Assembly: GCA_030144725.1 (NCBI GenBank)
Contig: JASKMD010000031.1
Location: forward strand, 5,424,197-5,488,196
Reading direction: 5' to 3'
Length of the DNA stretch: 64,000 bases
Origin: Haematococcus lacustris
Taxonomy: Eukaryota; Chlorophyta; Chlorophyceae; Chlamydomonadales; Haematococcaceae
The position numbers and the translations under genes were made by a program. This document shows positions 61,801 to 64,000 of the stretch, in pieces. Positions within the stretch are counted from its first letter, which is position 1; each line of letters starts with the position of its first letter. The notes under the pieces were generated by a model. The model worked only from the letters and a program-made list of their open reading frames with translations. It was not told where the DNA came from and ran no database searches.

Positions 61801-64000
61801 GCCCCCAACCGCCTGCCTGGCTCATGTCGTGTGGCCCTGCCGCCCTGCCCATGCTTGCAGTTGCGCACACAGAAGCCTGTGGGCTTCATCGGGGTGTGGG
61901 CTGAGTTTGCACTGATGAACCACAGCTGCGCCCCCAACACCGCCATCACAGTGGTTCAGGACCGCATGCTGGTCAGTGTGCTGCATGCAGCCCGCAGCCA
62001 TGCAGCACCATGCAAGGACGACCATGCCATGTCGCACACCCTGTCAACCTGTCACCCTTGCCATGTCACGCATGTAACAGCTGCTGCCGTCACCCAGGGC
62101 ACCTTAGGAGCCAGCAAAGACCAGGGCTGGCAAGGGGGTGCTGTAGCAGCCTCGTGCGCTGCCCCACTGAGGGCATGCCTTGATCTCCACCATGACCTCA
62201 CAACTGCAGCAGGGAACGTGCAGGGGCCAGGGTCTGACTCTTGGGTCTAGGCTGTGCTGTGGGCCTGAGCTGCCGGCTTGTGATGTCTGGATCCTCCCTC
62301 ACCCGCAGCCCCACCCCAGCCCGACCCCAGACCCACCATACTGCCCAGGCCCTATCCCAGACCCCACCCACCCACAAATCTGCACCAGTGGCAGGGCTCT
62401 ACTGGTGCCCGCCGCCTGCTGGTTGCATTCAGGTGCATGCAGGCCGTGACCTGGAGCAGGGTGAGGAGCTGACCCGCAGCTACCTGCCCACTGTCAGCAT
62501 GACAGCTCCTGCCCCCCAGAGGTGAACCCCTGCCTGCATGGAGCTACGCTGCATGCATGCAAGCTCGTGCATGCATGCATCTGCGCACATGAGTTTACAT
62601 GCATGTCAGGAAATGGCAGGTAAGAAAGCACTGCCGGTAAAGTTGTTTGTGTGACATTTGCACATGGCAGCCTCACACCCAGCCGCACAAGGGTCACATT
62701 GATAATTTGTTACATGAGGTGCCCAAGGATCCTGCCATGAACCACAGTGACAGCAGTCTGCAGCACACCAGTAGGCAGGCAGTTAGGCAGGTCAGGCAGG
62801 CCTGGAGGCAGGCAGGCGGGAGGCAGGCAGGCGGGAGGGAGGAAGGCGGGAGGGAGGCCGTACCATTCAATACTGTACCGGCATACTGTACTGTAATGGT
62901 AATGATTGTGATGATGCGACCCTGATCCAAGACAAATTCAAGGTGGCATGGCCGCATGCTGTGGCAGGCAGGCCGCTCTGGACGAGGCGGGGTGGGGGGG
63001 CTGGCGCTGCAGCTGTCCCCGCTGCACCCTGGAGGCTGCCATCTCCCCAGACCTGCAAGAGCTGTTGCAGGTACAGCAGCCGCCACCTGCTGCTGCCGTG
63101 CGGGCTGTGCCCCGACTTCATGCCTCACGCCTCATGCCTCAGTCGGGGGATATTGCAAGCCTCTGCTTAGTGTCACGGGGTCAGGAGAGAGTCTCCCCTG
63201 CTGCTGCATGCAGTGTCCAGTGCTGCGCCCTGACCCCATGCAAGCAGCTGCTGACCTGGTGCACCCATCAGTGCGCAGGGTCTGCCCACACGCCCCTTGT
63301 GCCTCTTGTCACCCACCCCTTCAGTAGGACCATGACGCCTCCTGCCCCTGCCCCTGCCCCTGCCCCTGCCCCTGCCCCTGCCCCTGCCCCTGCCCCTGCC
63401 CCTGCCCCTGCCCCTGCCCCTGCCCCTGCCCCTGCCCCTGCCCCTGCCCCTGTTGTGCCTGCTGCTGACACATGCGCTGTACTAGGTGTTGCCACCGCGG
63501 CCACTGCAGCCACTGCTGACTGGTGGTGCTGGTGTTGATGCTGCAGAGTGCGCACGCTTGGTACACTGAGGAGGCTCTGCCCCGCTGGGTGGAGAGCAAC
63601 CGGAGGGAGGACATCCACATGCTGGCTGAGTTGTATGAGGAAGCCAGCCTCCTGGTCAATGAGGTGAGGCCAGCCATGCGTGACGGCTGCGGCTGCGGTG
63701 TTGCGGCTGCAGTGGCCTAGAGGACTCTGTTCATCTGTCTGTGTATGGGTGGCTTGCTGGAGTGCAATTGAACAGCACACTGCGGGGCTTGGGGCCAGTC
63801 GAGAGGAGGTCTCCCTCCTCCCTGTTGCGGCCGCAGCGGTTTGTCGCCTAGAGAATTGCCATGCTGGTCTGTCTGTGTACAGGTTTTATGCTGGGTTGTA
63901 AATGAGCTTGCATATGGATTGCATGTACATGGGATGTATAGATTGTGAACACATGACATGCTATGGAGGTGAGCATTGAAGCAGGCGGGAGGAGGTGCCT
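58803..64000 (+). CDS. SMYD/ASHR2-like SET-domain protein, 3' end beyond right edge
   Basis: Exons in frame: 58803-59127, 59253-59336, 60033-60391, 61213-61290, 61861-61971, 62433-62521, 62968-63070, 63547-63663, then intron to the edge. Residues 1-60 are Arg/Ala/Ser-rich and may be a plastid transit peptide. The SET domain starts with GKGNGLVTTEAVTPGDLLFM, is split by a Ser-rich insert (60170-60290), and continues with GVWAEFALMNHSCAPNTAI (the catalytic NHSC core), VHAGRDLEQGEELTRSYLP and a post-SET cysteine cluster (WRCSCPRC). Such proteins methylate protein lysines; the substrate is not predictable here. After the post-SET, a helical repeat-like exon (AWYTEEALPRWVE) begins, as in SMYD proteins. 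A small extra exon between 59337 and 60032 cannot be excluded. Confidence 0.85.
63341..63452. repeat. CCCCTG hexanucleotide array in the last visible intron
   Basis: About 19 perfect units between the exons ending at 63070 and starting at 63547. Confidence 0.95.

Overview
The window looks like nuclear DNA of a green alga of the order Chlamydomonadales, possibly Haematococcus-like. It is GC-rich and dense in short GT-AG introns. It is full of CAG/CTG and GC-rich minisatellites, carries an interstitial array of TTAGGG telomere repeats, and encodes plant- and plastid-type proteins (a MET1-type DNA methyltransferase, plastid IF-2, an S1-domain protein with a likely transit peptide). The species is an inference. 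No bacterial operon, CRISPR array, rRNA or tRNA was recognised.

Layout. 1-6660 (minus): 5' two-thirds of a DNMT1/MET1 cytosine DNA methyltransferase gene, with the catalytic part beyond the left edge. It is head-to-head with ISCA1 (iron-sulfur assembly). That pair has been split by a nearly intact LINE (L1-like) retrotransposon (7481-15532, minus) flanked by two copies of a 1313-bp segment (6168-7480 and 15533-16845). The duplicated segment contains the shared MET1/ISCA1 promoter and the 5' parts of both genes. The left copy therefore keeps MET1 whole, the right copy keeps ISCA1 whole, and LINE ORF1 is fused in frame to a duplicated MET1 N-terminus. 18256-19400: a small helix-hairpin-helix ORF, then a decayed copy of a repeat family that I think is Fanzor/TnpB-like. 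19713-22222 (minus): a complete 7-exon gene for a plastid-type S1-domain protein. 22826-22881: telomeric repeat. 23386-33715 (minus): a large coiled-coil protein gene. 34242-38916 (minus): a SET-domain methyltransferase gene, head-to-head with UTP11 (39119-40938, plus). 41523-43354: a Fanzor-like tail abutting an inverted duplicate of the 3' end of the coiled-coil gene. 43355-46554: intergenic repeats and another Fanzor-like fragment. 46648-55068 (minus): a complete 16-exon plastid IF-2 gene. 55097-56418: a second, longer Fanzor-like N-terminal copy just upstream of IF-2, between 14-bp direct repeats. 56419-58802: minisatellites, a small ORF and two inverted repeats. 58803 to the right edge (plus): a SMYD/ASHR2-like SET-domain gene.

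The genes are ordinary single-copy housekeeping and epigenetic genes and do not form one pathway. The noteworthy biology is how mobile DNA has rearranged them: a LINE with a very long target duplication that preserved two divergent essential genes and captured a host promoter and N-terminus, plus scattered Fanzor-like fragments beside a segmental duplication and directly upstream of IF-2. Exon models for the S1 protein, IF-2 and UTP11 close in frame at every junction. Those for MET1, the LSMT-like SET gene and the coiled-coil gene are partly approximate.
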